In this document: positions 34,167 through 44,784 of the stretch, in pieces | How the letters are laid out: each line of letters starts with the position of its first letter | Position numbering within the stretch: the stretch's first letter is position 1 | NCBI RefSeq assembly: GCF_040183065.1 | Contig: NC_091124.1 | Location: 63,198,001 to 63,262,000 of the forward strand | Origin: Periplaneta americana | Lineage: Eukaryota > Arthropoda > Insecta > Blattodea > Blattidae | DNA length: 64,000 nt | Direction of reading: 5' to 3' | Translations under genes and position numbers: made by a program | The notes under the pieces: generated by a model | Database searches by the model: none | What the model was told of the DNA's origin: nothing | The model's input: the letters and a program-made list of their open reading frames with translations, nothing else

Positions 34167-34467
34167 TAATAGTAAATTACGATATGAGTATCATAATGTT
34201 TCATATTATAATACGAGTTTGATAAACAGTCGAATATCGTAATATGAAGTTATGACATGTATGTCCAACGTTTTATCCACTTTGATCAAAAATTATGTTT
34301 TTAATAACAGTAATTGTATTATTTTTATTACTTTTGAACATGTCTTTTGTGGAGAGGCGATTGTTTTTTTATTAGTTACTTCCTGCGAGAGACGATTCGT
34401 TTATGTTTGTTTTAGCCTATTAGTTTTGAACACGATAGCTTTTTATTTATAACAGAAGAACAGCAGT

Positions 34468-35586
34468 AGGGTAAAGGTGCCTAATTCCGTGATACCCTTA
34501 ATCCCGTGATAAAATTTCAATTGGCTGTCATGGAGTTGTGGTCTCTGACTTTTACGTTTTTGAAATACCTAATAGATGCCAGGATATGTCATCTTTTCAG
34601 TTCTATTGACTACCCGCCTTTTGAATAAAAGCAGCCGATTGCAGAAACTTTTGTTCAGTGAAAGGTGGTTGACCAGTAAGTTTTTCTTTCTCTTGTGACC
34701 GCTGCAGAAGAAACATTTTATATTTGAGGTAAGAATTAATATAGCATTATAAAAATGATATATTACTGTAGATTAAAGTCAACGGAATCAATGTGTATTT
34801 TTATTTAAACATTATGAGACAATAACAATGCTACAGAAGCTTTCCAATTTTCGGATTTATTTTCATAATTCTCCTTCCTGGCTCACTCGACCAGTGTTGC
34901 CAACGCTAAATTGTGAAAATTAATGTCTATGAAAGAAAATAGTTCGTGGAAATAATAGTAGAAATAAGTTATAGAAAACATAAATTACAATTATAATAAA
35001 ATAATACGTGTAGACCATATATTTAACTTAATTACTGCCGTTGTTAAGAACATAATTAATGAGAAATAATTGTGTTATAATTCAATTGTTTCAAATTTAA
35101 TTTTGTATTGAATTTAACTTTCAGTTTATTTTGTTTATAATATATTAATATGTAATATGTATTCCTGTAGTTATACAAGTATTTTTATGAATTTTGTCAC
35201 TTAGGCCCTTTTTCTATGTTATAATTTCTTGCTTAATCCATATTAAAACAATATACCATGACTTTAACATGTTTTTCCAAATTCACGTTTGTTTTCTGAA
35301 CAGTTAATGAGGATAATTTTAGTAACACGGAATTAGGATATCACTCACGGAATTAGGAAACCACTATCACGGAATTTGGATCCCTGTCACGGATTTAGGA
35401 GCCACTGTGTAACAATGAAGAATCATATATTATATACCTGTTGAAACTGTTGATACTGAATGTTGTAAAAACTGTAGCTAAATGTCCGAATAACGTCATT
35501 TAGGTGTTATTTGAAAATTTTTATTACAATTTTGGCATAAAAATAGACTTTATTAAATATATCACGAAATTAGGCAACCTTACCCT
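34468..35586. mobile_element. DNA element with 27-bp inverted ends and TCACGGAATTAGGA repeats
   Basis: Left end AGGGTAAAGGTGCCTAATTC, then CGTGATA; right end, read inward, AGGGTAAGGTTGCCTAATTT, then CGTGATA (25 of 27 identical). Four copies of CACGGAATTAGGA-like words lie at 35326-35400 with 19-23 bp spacing, and a CCCGTGATA word lies at 34502. No coding frame. Target duplication unclear, superfamily open. Confidence 0.7.
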
Positions 35587-36061
35587 CCTAGGAGAAATAG
35601 ACAAACATTGTTAAAATGAGTTCAAACGAGGATTCAGATATTGAAAATGCTGCAAATTCTGCATTTGAATGTTTAGTACCATCGAATTCCCGCCTAAGAT
35701 ATGAATGTTTATAAAAACAAAATCTATTCCATTTTAATTTAATGTATGGTTCACATTACGCAACCAGTTAGGTAATAGCAGTATCATTACCTAATTAGGT
35801 GTGTAATTAATTGTTTACAAACTATTTATTAATTATGTAAAGGCCACATTAAATAATCAAAGTGAATAAACAAATTAAAAATACATTTTGAACAAAATTA
35901 TAACTGCAGTAAAAAAAAAATACATGACTTATACTGGCATATACAAACTCCACTAAAGGAGGAATAGGTTCCGATGGAAAAATTCCAAGTCCCTCCAGCC
36001 AACGTCTTCACTATTTCATCTGTCACCGATAACATCACAGATGATCGTACCTTGCCATATT
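35587..36061. other. No gene recognised
   Basis: AT-rich. A short frame with SSNEDSDIENAANSAFECLV (35616-35680) stands out as acidic and host- or transposase-like, but it ends within about 30 codons and could not be extended. Confidence 0.3.
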
Positions 36062-36313
36062 TTTTTTAAGTAGGTTATTTTACGATGCTTTATCAACGTC
36101 TTAGGTTATTTAGCCGGTGAATGAGATGAAGGTGATAATGCCGGTGAAATGAGTCCGGGGTCCAGCACCGAAAATTACCCAGTATTTGCTCATATTGGAC
36201 TGAGGGAAAACCTCGGAAAAACCTCAACCAGGTAACTTGCCCCGACCGGAAATCGAACCCGGCCACCAGGTTTCGCGGCCAGACGTACTAACCGTTACTC
36301 CACAGGTGTGGAC
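36062..36313 (-). mobile_element. tRNA-derived SINE (family S2)
   Basis: Flanked by a 10-bp duplication CTTGCCATAT (36052-36061 and 36314-36323). Minus-strand head GTGGAGTAACGGTTAGTACG and GGGTTCGATTTCCGGTCGGG. The body has CAACCAGG in complement and GGACTCATTTCACCGGCATT, and the 3' end TAAAATAACC next to a T-rich run. Close relative at 45466-45714. Confidence 0.92.
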
Positions 36314-36322
36314 TCTTGCCAT

Positions 36323-36686
36323 ATCAACACGTATTTCTACGTAAACATAAAATGAAAATACAGCACAGTAAAGCTCCTGTCAACATGTGATCGGAACCAC
36401 ACGTAGTTCTACGTATTATATGCAGCATAGTAAAGCAATGAATCTGTCGATATTTGATCGCACCCACACATAGTTCTAGGTAAAGATTTGCAGCAAAGTA
36501 AAGCTATGCACCTGACGATTTTTTCCCCGTTTATGCTGATTGATTGATTGATTCAGATTAATTTTAAAAAGAACTTTAAAATTTCTTAATATTTCTTCCG
36601 GAGGAGAACTAAAGAGAAGAAAAGACCTGATGATCTCATCTCTACCAGGTTAAATATATAAATAAATACATAAACAAACAAACAAA

Positions 36687-36733
<47 letters not shown>

Positions 36734-36795
36734 AAATAAAGCTAATGTGTTCAGATTAACTGGTAACTTAGATAAGTTTGAATAACAGTATTTCA

Positions 36796-36800
<5 letters not shown>
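36323..36800 (-). repeat. Block C' (right copy)
   Basis: Inverted match to block C. Holds three tandem hairpin words (AACACGTATTTCTACGTAAA at about 36322, CACGTAGTTCTACGTA at about 36395, ACATAGTTCTAGGTAAAG at about 36467). An insertion of about 130 bp at 36613-36737 (GACCTGATGATCTCATCTCT, CCAGGTTAAAT, then (AAAT)n) sits between TAAAG duplicates and looks like a severely truncated LINE tail. Confidence 0.8.
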
Positions 36801-36845
<45 letters not shown>

Positions 36846-36848
<3 letters not shown>

Positions 36849-37890
36849 TCACTTGGCTTTTATTGATTACGAAAAAGCTTTCGACCGTGTTGACAGAAAT
36901 AAGCTCTTTCAAATTTTGGCAGATGATCAGTTTCAAACGCAATTATAAGAAAAATTTACGAATTATATAACCACAATATTATCAAAATTACTATCGGATC
37001 AGAACATACCGAATGGAGACCGATAAACTGTGGAGTTCGTCAAGGATGCCCCCTCTCACCACTTTTATTCAATATATAAGTACATCAACTCCATCATCAG
37101 ACATTGGCGACTAACAATTCATGGAAACATCCCGCTATTCCGAAATTGTACTCTAGACACATTATTATATGCAGACGATCAGGTTATTTTTGTTACAAAT
37201 GAAGACGAGCTGCAATACTCAATGTATCACCTGAATATAATAGCACAAAATTTCGATATGAAAATTTCCCCAAACAAAACAAAACTTATGACGTTCCAAG
37301 GTAAACAGCCAGTTAGGAGTAAATTTGCATTGGAATCCGTACGTTAGAACAGGTAAACTCATTTAAATATTTAGGTTATAATTTGACTATTTACCTGTTA
37401 CTGATATATCTGAAAATATTCAAGATTTTAATGGAGGCTTAAGAACCATCAACCAGGTTTTCACAACCACGAAAACTCAAAAACACACCAGTTTAAAAGC
37501 ATATAAAGTTATAGCAAGACCTGTCCTCATGTATGGTAGTGAGGCCTGGACTGTTCGAAACTCAGATGTCCAACGCCTAACAACTGCGGAAATGAGATTT
37601 ATAAGGAGGACTGCCGGCTACAGCTTGCTTGACCACAAAAGGAATGAACTAATTACAAAAGAATTTAAAATTACACCTATTTATGAACATCTCAACTACT
37701 ATAGACAAAAATGGCTTAACCGTGTCAATAGGATGGTCCGTTTCAGATTCCCAAGACAAATTCTCCGCTATATAACTTACCACATGGAAGAAGATCTTTG
37801 GGACGTCCCCTGAAAAGTTGGACGGAGACCGTAACTGGTCACTAGGCCTAATACCTGCAAGGACGATGATGGTGATGATGATGATGATTA
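36846..37890 (+). pseudogene. LINE (family 3) reverse-transcriptase fragment
   Basis: Inserted between (TTA)n tracts. Broken frames give LAFIDYEKAFDRVDRNKLFQ (motif A), CGVRQGCPLSPLLFN (motif B), TLLYADDQVIFVTNEDELQ (YADD catalytic box), FDMKISPNKTKLMTFQGKQ, then ARPVLMYGSEAWTVRNSDVQ and HLNYYRQKWLNRVNRM. 5'-truncated inside the RT domain; several frameshifts and stops. The 3' end is a GATGATG-rich tail at 37868-37888. Distinct from families 1 and 2. Confidence 0.88.
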
Positions 37891-37992
37891 TTATTATTAT
37901 TGTTATTATTATTATTACTTATACACTTGTATTAATTGTAGATTTGGTTGAATGTAAGGGAAGGCCTTAAGGCCTTAAGTCTGCCAGGTAAA

Positions 37993-38631
37993 ATAATAGT
38001 ACATTATGCAACGTGCCTATAATGGTAGTAATTAAGACGCAAGTATGTTTGTTTATGAAACTCGCTTGCGCTCGTTTCATAATTTTCATACGAGCGTCTT
38101 AATTACCATTATAGGCAAGTTTCATACGACTTTTTATGCTCGACCATATTTCTAACTTGAAATTATTCAAAATTAGGTCATGTTATGGTTATATGCGAAC
38201 TGACCTGAATTGTGAGATGTGCGCAGACGCGAAAGTATTGATTTTTTTTTTGAGGCCGAATGTCATTGAACTTGATAGACAATAAGATGAACATTAGTTT
38301 GATATAACCTGGAAATTGATTTAGAATTGAAAAACGAGATGACAAATTGAATTTATTTGAATATTATTTACAATTAACGCTAATTATTATAGTAACAGAA
38401 CATAACCTTCTGCGAGAGTATTGGATTTCCAGCCTCCGTGACTTTTCGCTAATTGTCTTTCGATTACATATCCGAGAATAATCGATACTTGCGGTTTTAT
38501 AACGGTACAAAGGTGACTTGTCATTGGCTGAACACCTGAACTTTAATGAATAGGTGTACTTTAATGAGGTGCATTAAAGGGCTACTACCAGGTGTATAAT
38601 TACTACATTTCGGCATGGTCAAGCATAAAAT
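37993..38631 (+). mobile_element. Repeat P, copy 2 (palindrome plus GCTCGACCAT element)
   Basis: Palindrome 38015-38116 (GCCTATAATGG...CCATTATAGGC with centre CTCGCTTGCGCTCGTTTCAT), then 38138-38625 with ends TGCTCGACCATA and ATGGTCAAGCA. Inverted relative to 15698-16307. It splits a block-B-like TAA-tailed LINE end, which appears on both sides (37918-37990 and 38690-38770). Confidence 0.75.
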
Positions 38632-38633
38632 AA

Positions 38634-38649
38634 ATTATTATTATTATTA

Positions 38650-38692
<43 letters not shown>

Positions 38693-38775
38693 TTATGCAC
38701 TTGTATTAATTGTAGATCTGGTTGAGTGTAAGGGAAGGCCTTAAGGCCTTAAGTCTGCCAGGTAAAATAAAATAA

Positions 38776-38857
<82 letters not shown>

Positions 38858-38861
38858 GGGC
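38634..38861. repeat. (TTA)n tracts and block B'
   Basis: Two long (TTA)n tracts (38634-38692 and 38775-38857) around ACTTGTATTAATTGTAGATC and GGCCTTAAGGCCTTAAGTCT, then GCCAGGTAAAATAA. The last is the terminal phrase of the TAA-tailed LINE family. Confidence 0.8.
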
Positions 38862-39194
38862 TTGAGAAGTAATTTACTGACTGTCCCAAATAAAATTTCA
38901 ATTCTAGGGGCAACATGGTTGATGAAGTGTGCGTGGATTTGTCTACCTTCCATCTGCATCCCGCCCATCATCAATTGTTGACTCAATTATCAGCTAATAA
39001 TCGTCAAATTGCGAATGCCTGTACATTTAAAATAGCGGCAGCTAAACAATGTCTTGGATAACTTATTTTTCATAACCAAGATGATGTGTGTGTGGTCTTG
39101 GGTGGAGGTCCGGCGCCCTGCATGTCGACAGGTAAAACTTCGACAAGATACGATGACTCTCAGTACAGTCATATATCTTGAATAACGATGTAAT
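38862..39194 (-). repeat. Block A' (right copy)
   Basis: Inverted partner of 28666-29010, with the outer boundary at the CATCGTTATTCAAGATAT equivalent. About 85-90% similar by eye. Non-coding. Confidence 0.85.
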
Positions 39195-40326
39195 TGAAGT
39201 TGAGTGTAATAATTTGTATGCTTCCAGAAACACTATGACCAACATGTGCTTCATACCTGCATACGCCACTCGACGTGGGCAATGACTTAAGACTCAAGTG
39301 GACTTACATCATTGCCGTACTCATACGTAAGTGCAACGGAGGCTGAGAGCAGACAATGTCAATGTTCAAGGAAACGTTTGAGAATAGTTCGATAATAAAG
39401 ACACACACTGATACGGCGACTAAAATAGACAGTTCCATGTAAGTTCACAATTTTTTTGGCGTATAACGTCTATAATCAATTTAAATTAATACAAAAAAAA
39501 ATGAAAGCATTTAGTGGAATGGAAATTACACTGTTCGGCATGGAAATAATTATGTCATATCCGATAAAATGACCCTGTGAACGAGTCCATACTTATAGAC
39601 AAGGGGAGTACACATATACACATAACCTGGCTGGGAGAGTTTCATGGGGGTTGCAATACAGATTGTCCCATTTATCTTGTGCCTCTATTATAACTTTTTT
39701 TTTGTTTGGATAGGTATTGGAATTTTTGTTTTTGAGAGTTATGTTAGAACGAAGAGGTAACATGAGTGTAGAGATTTGGTGCATGTAACTACATTATAGT
39801 ACAAGATACACGTGACGTCATCAATTTTTCAAATAGCACTACATACTTTAATCTCGTTACATTGATTATACACATTAAGACCAGTTCAAAAATGTATCAC
39901 AATGTCACCTTCCCAAATGAGCAGAACAAATGAAGAAAGTATTGCAACTGAATCAAGGTTGTTCACTTTTGTCAGAGACTACGGGGTTGAGGAGAGGGGG
40001 ACTCGTTCAGTTTGCAACCACTTAACAATGCGGCATTGAAATATTTCTAAGTTCCATGCACCGATGCAGAGGTCATATTCTCGGCACAAGAATATTCTTC
40101 GTAATTAAATAACAAGTTTCTCAAATGGAAATTCAGAAAAAAAATATGTAGTTCTGAACTGTTATTTAAAAACATTGTATCACCAGATCAACGTTGCAGT
40201 TCGAACCATAATAAATACACATTTTCCTTTATTCAAATACCCTATATCCTTGCATATTTTATTGCCTATTTTTCCTTATAGCGTCGCGTTTAACGCGTAC
40301 CGTTACAAGCAATGAGACAATGAATT
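39195..40326. other. No gene recognised
   Basis: AT-rich single-copy-looking DNA. No tRNA-like boxes or terminal repeats that I could pair. Confidence 0.35.
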
Positions 40327-40339
40327 TTTTTTCATTGAT

Positions 40340-40567
40340 GTTATGTTATGTTTTATCTAACGACGCTCGCAACTGCAGAGGTTATATCAGCGTCGCCGGA
40401 TGTGCCGGAATTTTGTCCCGCAGGAGTTCTTTTACAAGCCAGTAAATCTACTGACATGAGCCTGTCGCATTTAAGCACACTTAAATGCCATCGACCTGAT
40501 CCGGGATCGAACCCGCAACCTTGGGCACAGAAGGCCAGCGCTATACCAACTCGCCAACCAGGTCGAC
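40340..40567 (-). mobile_element. tRNA-derived SINE (family S1)
   Basis: Flanked by a 13-bp duplication TTTTTTCATTGAT (40327-40339 and 40568-40580). On the minus strand the head reads GGCGAGTTGGTATAGCGCTG and GCGGGTTCGATCCCGG, followed by AAATGCGACAGGCTCATGTC. The tail ends AAAACATAACATAACA. The 78-codon plus-strand frame is a shadow. Confidence 0.93.
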
Positions 40568-40808
40568 TTTTTTCATTGATTTAATCTTTTCGGCCGCACT
40601 ATGATCCTGGGGTTCACCAAATCCCCAACATAAATGACCAAATGACTCCCAGTTTGTATTCCTGTGCAAAAGGCGGCTGACACTAGGACTGACATTCTAT
40701 TGCTGCTCGGTGCATATCCCTCATGTGATCGCCACCTTAACATTCCATCATCCAAGAGCTATTCGTGGCTTGTAGTGGGATTGCTATGCTTTGCTGCGTA
40801 AGTATATA

Positions 40809-41787
40809 CAGGGACATCATTTTATTTTTACTTGCATTTTTATTGTACCTGCGTTTCTGAATGTACTTGACTCCCACCCCTTTCACTAATGTTCTTGCTA
40901 ACATCAGCCATACAAACTTACGGCCGCTGTTGCTAGCAGAGTACAGTGTGATTCAGAAATATGTTGTATTTTCTATAGAAGAAAGAGCTTATATTATTGA
41001 AGTTTATTTTCACACAGGTCAGGGTGTAGCATAACCGAATTTATCTGTGTGGACTGAGCAGTGAAGATTAGAGTTACCGAAAGTACGGTACCCTATAATA
41101 TGGTACGGTACTTAACAGCATTATTTAAACAAGAGTTTTGTTTTACTGTTTGTAGGTATGAAGGATGATGATGGAAACTGGAATTACAAAATAACCGAAT
41201 GTGAACAACAGTTTTTTTCCTGATTATATCATTACGGAATATGTTCGTAGAAATATCATTGATTTGGTAGATGAATTTAGAGCAACAGTGTGTACAGAAA
41301 GGAAGAAAAGTGTAAGATGGCCAATAAAGATGACAGAAGATGCTGTAGAAGATGCTAGAGAAAGGATGCAGCGAAGTCCTAATAAGTCGGTCAAGAAGTT
41401 AGCTGTAGAAATTGGGATTTCTTACGGAAGTGCTCACGAAATTCTCAGGAATAAATTAGGTTAGTAATATGCTGAAAAAGTAGACCTTACATAATGAATA
41501 TAACCGCCAGAAGAGTCAGTTTGTGAAAAAAAAATGTTACTACTCCACTGATTTTTTGGTAAAATACCGTAAAAGTAATGATCAAACTGAAAATCGTAAT
41601 AGGCTACCGTATTTCCCTGTAACATAAATGAATACACTACTTTTCTCTCCTCCTATAGCTAGTAAAATGATTTGTTTACATATTGCGCAAGTAACACCAA
41701 ACTCCTGTAATGGAAGGGAGTAACATTGTTTCAGAGTATAGCCAGGTTAATGTTGAAAATGTTGGTAAAAATAAAGTGATGTCCCTG
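40809..41787 (+). mobile_element. Mariner-like deletion derivative M-b (keeps transposase N-terminus)
   Basis: Ends CAGGGACATCATTTTATTTT and, inward from the right, CAGGGACATCACTTTATTTT (22 of 23 bases identical over the full repeat), with TA at 40807-40808 and 41788-41789. Left subterminal ATTTTTATTGTACCTG and CTCCCACCCCTT, and right subterminal ACATTAACCTGGCTATAC, match element M-a in opposite orientation. Carries the N-terminal ORF at 41201-41464 and lacks the C-terminus that M-a keeps. Confidence 0.93.
41201..41464 (+). pseudogene. Mariner-like transposase N-terminal domain
   Basis: 87-codon open frame. Residues about 55-86 read ARERMQRSPNKSVKKLAVEI then GISYGSAHEILRNKLG, the second helix-turn-helix of an IS630/Tc1/mariner transposase (SxRxLAxELGISxGSxxxIL). 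It stops just after this domain because the catalytic part is deleted, so only DNA binding could remain. Such a stub could in principle bind the ends without cutting (inference). Confidence 0.8.
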
Positions 41788-42254
41788 TATTTTGAATACG
41801 CTTTAATGCCTATGTATTTGCCTATTTTAAAGTTTTTAAATAGGACTTTGTCTTTCCCCGTGTGTGGGTGAGGGATACGTACAGAGTTTCGGATGTCCCG
41901 AAAAGTGCAAAATTTGAAATGGTTATGCACGAAAACTATAACAGGTACGTTAATTATTTATTTACAGTTAGTTATAGCACAAATCTCGTTCTTAACAATG
42001 TGTAAATTAGTTGTCTATCAGTCCTCTTTGGGGGAGGGGCAAGGGCTGGGGACTCCTTTGCACATAAGGCGCTTGAATGGGCCCATATTACTACCCGGAA
42101 TGCAATGATGTACACTTAGCGGCAAAAAGAATGGGCCGACTTTTGGTCGATAGAAATGCAAAGTTCTATCGCGCGGTTCACTCGTGTAAACGTAACCCAG
42201 TGCAAGGCATTGCTGTGGTGTCTCTTCATTGAAAGACATCCGTCTATAATGTAA

Positions 42255-42335
42255 TAACCCTTACGAGCAGTGTGTGGCCCAGTGGTAAGAAGTCTGACAT
42301 CCGTGCTAGAGGTTGTGAGTTCGCCTCCTGGTACG
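42255..42335 (+). other. tRNA-like unit
   Basis: GTGTGGCCCAGTGGTAAGAA (A box) and GGTTGTGAGTTCGCCTCC (B box). No good acceptor pairing, followed by T-rich sequence. Probably a SINE head. Confidence 0.45.
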
Positions 42336-42439
42336 ATAAAATTATTTTTTATTTTAACTTTTACTTAATTTATTAGTTTAAATGTGAAATGGCATTTGTT
42401 AACAAACTTCGTTATATGATGAAAGAGTAATGGAACGAA

Positions 42440-42600
42440 GAAAAATTCTCTCCGGCGCCGGGATTTGAACCCGGGTTTTCAGTTCTACGTGCTGACGCTT
42501 TATCCACTAAGCCACACCGGATTCCACCCCGGCGTCGGAAGAATCGTCACAGTTTTAAGTTCCAACTTTTGGGTTCCCTCTAGTGGCCGCCCTCTGCACT
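42440..42600 (-). mobile_element. tRNA-derived SINE head (S5)
   Basis: Minus strand: GAATCCGGTGTGGCTTAGTG, GATAAAGCGTCAGCACGTAG, and AACCCGGGTTCAAATCCCGG then CGCCGGAG, near-identical to the head at 33970. It lies in the Tc1 element between its left end and transposase. Confidence 0.75.
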
Positions 42601-42812
42601 ACGTCATAGATATCTATGAACCTAGGACCGCCTTTTAAAAATATTATTGGCCATCACCTGTGGGCTATTAGTAGGTGAGACCAGGTCTGTATAAACAAAA
42701 ATACTTGTTTCACATCCTAAAAAAACGGACGCATATCAAACACAAATAAATAATTAAATTAACAAAACAAACAATTTGTTAATATATTAACAAAACAAGG
42801 CTGTGGTGGGGA

Positions 42813-43515
42813 CTAGCATCTCGTCCACAAACTACCTGCGTCAACATCTGCCCTCATTCTGCGCGGCATGGAGTCCACAAAATTATGGAACAGGTCTATA
42901 TTCTTGGCCATCTTCTCCCACGCATCTAGAACTCTGTCCCACAATTTCTCAGGTGTCCGAACGGGTGGTTGTTCTGCCCAATTAGAACGTAGGATCCTTT
43001 TGACTGCAGCCCACAAATTTTGAAACGGATTCATATCTGGTGAATTTGGAGGCCAGTCGACTGGGTCGACATCACGCCTCCTCGTAAACCATCTTTGAAT
43101 CCGGTTGGCGGTGTGTAGTCTATCGGATGATTATCCTGCTGGAAGAAAAGTGTTCCTTCTGGATATCGTTTTCGGGCGGAAGGGATCATTACATTTGCCA
43201 AAATTTGTTCGTAGACTTCTGCCGTAAACAGACCGTGGATGCGTTCCAGAAGTCCTACCCCATCGTATGACATCCACCCCCAACACGCGGCCCTCACGCG
43301 AAGCGTATCGGTGGTGATTCATACAATAAACTAAGGCAGTACTATCTTTGCTATTGGAGACAATTACCTCGTCGGAGAAAATGACATTTCTCCAATCAAA
43401 GTCCTGTCGGAGAGTAGCATACACAGAATGTTACTGGAGACAATTACCTGGTCGGAGAAAATGACATTTCTCCAATCGAAGTCATGTCGGAGAGTAGCAT
43501 ACGCAGAATAACCTA
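42813..43515 (-). pseudogene. Tc1-like transposase, frameshifted, catalytic core visible
   Basis: Minus-strand pieces: FDWRNVIFSDEVIVSNSKDS (first catalytic Asp in FSDE), EQILANVMIPSARKRYPEG, FFQQDNHPIDYTPPTG (second Asp in QQDN), DWPPNSPDMNPFQNLWAAVK (third catalytic position region; the usual E/D in NPIENxW is replaced by Q here), ending FVDSMPRRMRADVDAG. The N-terminal DNA-binding part is not readable. An 80-bp tandem duplication (43356-43435 and 43436-43515) repeats the codons around FSDE out of frame. Confidence 0.88.
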
Positions 43516-43734
43516 TGCGAATCAGGGCAATGGGTTATTGTTTCTGTGCCATCTTCAAGCGTAATGACGAGACAGAACATTATATTAACAGATAGCAGTA
43601 TTGCTTGAAAGAGAGAGGGAGGTTTATTATTTATTAGAGTTTGGGCATATTCTAAGAGATATCGTCACATAATTATAGCTTTGCGAGACACATATGATGG
43701 CAATTTTGTAATAAAAAAAAGAAGATTTGGGGAG

Positions 43735-43800
43735 ATTTGAACCTTGAGCTACTACTACTAACTTGTTCAATATACCAACTCCGTAACAACTTACGCTACT
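43735..43800 (-). other. tRNA-like unit
   Basis: Minus strand GTTACGGAGTTGGTATATTG and AAGGTTCAAATCTCCCC in A- and B-box positions, inside the Tc1 element. Probable SINE head. Confidence 0.4.
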
Positions 43801-44100
43801 GTAACTGTTTATATCGCTTCGGCATAATACATGGTTTTCCTGTTCATATTCGCTCCGGTTTATTTTGTATTTATCAATTTCATTACTATTTCACTCTTCA
43901 AGGGCCCTGATGTATCTAGAATCAACCCGCCATTCGATTTTATTACATATTTTAGCCTCTTAAACAAAATACAGCAAATTTAAATGGTTTAATTATGTGT
44001 TACCTAGTGAACTACAGCATTGACGAGACGAGCATGCGCAATGTATGTCTCTGGAACTTAGAAATCGTCGGCCGGCCCATTCTTTTTGCCGCTAAGTGTA

Positions 44101-44580
44101 CATGGTCTAAGGGCCTCCGTGCTACAGATCTCCCCGCGCGCCGCCTTCAAACTCTCCTACAGCCTGCGCAATCGTATTTCTTTCCGAGTAGGCGTCACCA
44201 CGGACTTCCAACCCCGGTCCACGAGCTCAGTGGAGAACCCAAGGTGCTTAGCACTACTACCACGAGCAAATAATGACTACATACCACGAATGTCCAAGTT
44301 CGGTGGCGACCAGCAGCCAACTCTACATTCGAGCAAGCACGAAATATGGGAAAGAAACGGAGATGATGATGAAAGAGAGGGAACTGTGATTATAATGGCG
44401 AGAGGAGTCCGAGGTACAAGGCCGAAAGTTACACATTAATTTTGCTTCAATTGGTTGCGGGAAAACCTCGGAAAACCTCAACCAGGTAACTTGTCCCAAC
44501 TAGGATTTGAATGCAGACGCGCTTGTTTCACGGTCAAATATGCTAACCGTACTCCACAACAGTGGGATAAATCGGTTGTA
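44101..44580 (-). mobile_element. Composite tRNA-headed SINE (longer S2 subfamily)
   Basis: Right part: GCTAACCGTACTCCACAACA in complement with AGGATTTGAATGCAG, and GAAAACCTCAACCAGGTAAC. Left part: GAAACGGAGATGATGATGAA and CTCCGTGCTACAGATCTCC, as at 7860-8325. Abuts the Tc1 element's right end. Confidence 0.65.
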
Positions 44581-44784
44581 CCAGATGCTAAAGGGAGCGC
44601 GGCGAAAATGCCTATCTTTAGTGACCTTGACGCGGCGAAAATGGCCGTTTAGGCACAACGCCGTTGTTTGAGTCAGGGTCGACTGCGTCAGTGTAACTTG
44701 AGATATGAAAGTGAGCAGTAGTCCGTTCTATAGTTTAAAGCCAACGCTATCAAAATAATTTATAAATTCCTTAATCTTTGATGC

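Larger units (their letters stand above)
42113..44098 (-). mobile_element. Tc1-like transposon, about 2 kb, with SINE-type insertions
   Basis: Inverted ends CACTTAGCGGCAAAAAGAAT, continuing GGGCCG, on both sides, with TA at 42111-42112 and 44099-44100. A broken transposase lies on the minus strand at 43424-42813. Insertions inside include tRNA-like units at about 42255-42335 (plus), 42448-42530 (minus) and 43735-43800 (minus). Confidence 0.9.

Noticed and set aside
38634..38857. CRISPR-like repeated spacing in the TTA tracts
   Set aside because: Simple microsatellites in a eukaryotic genome; no direct repeat/spacer structure.
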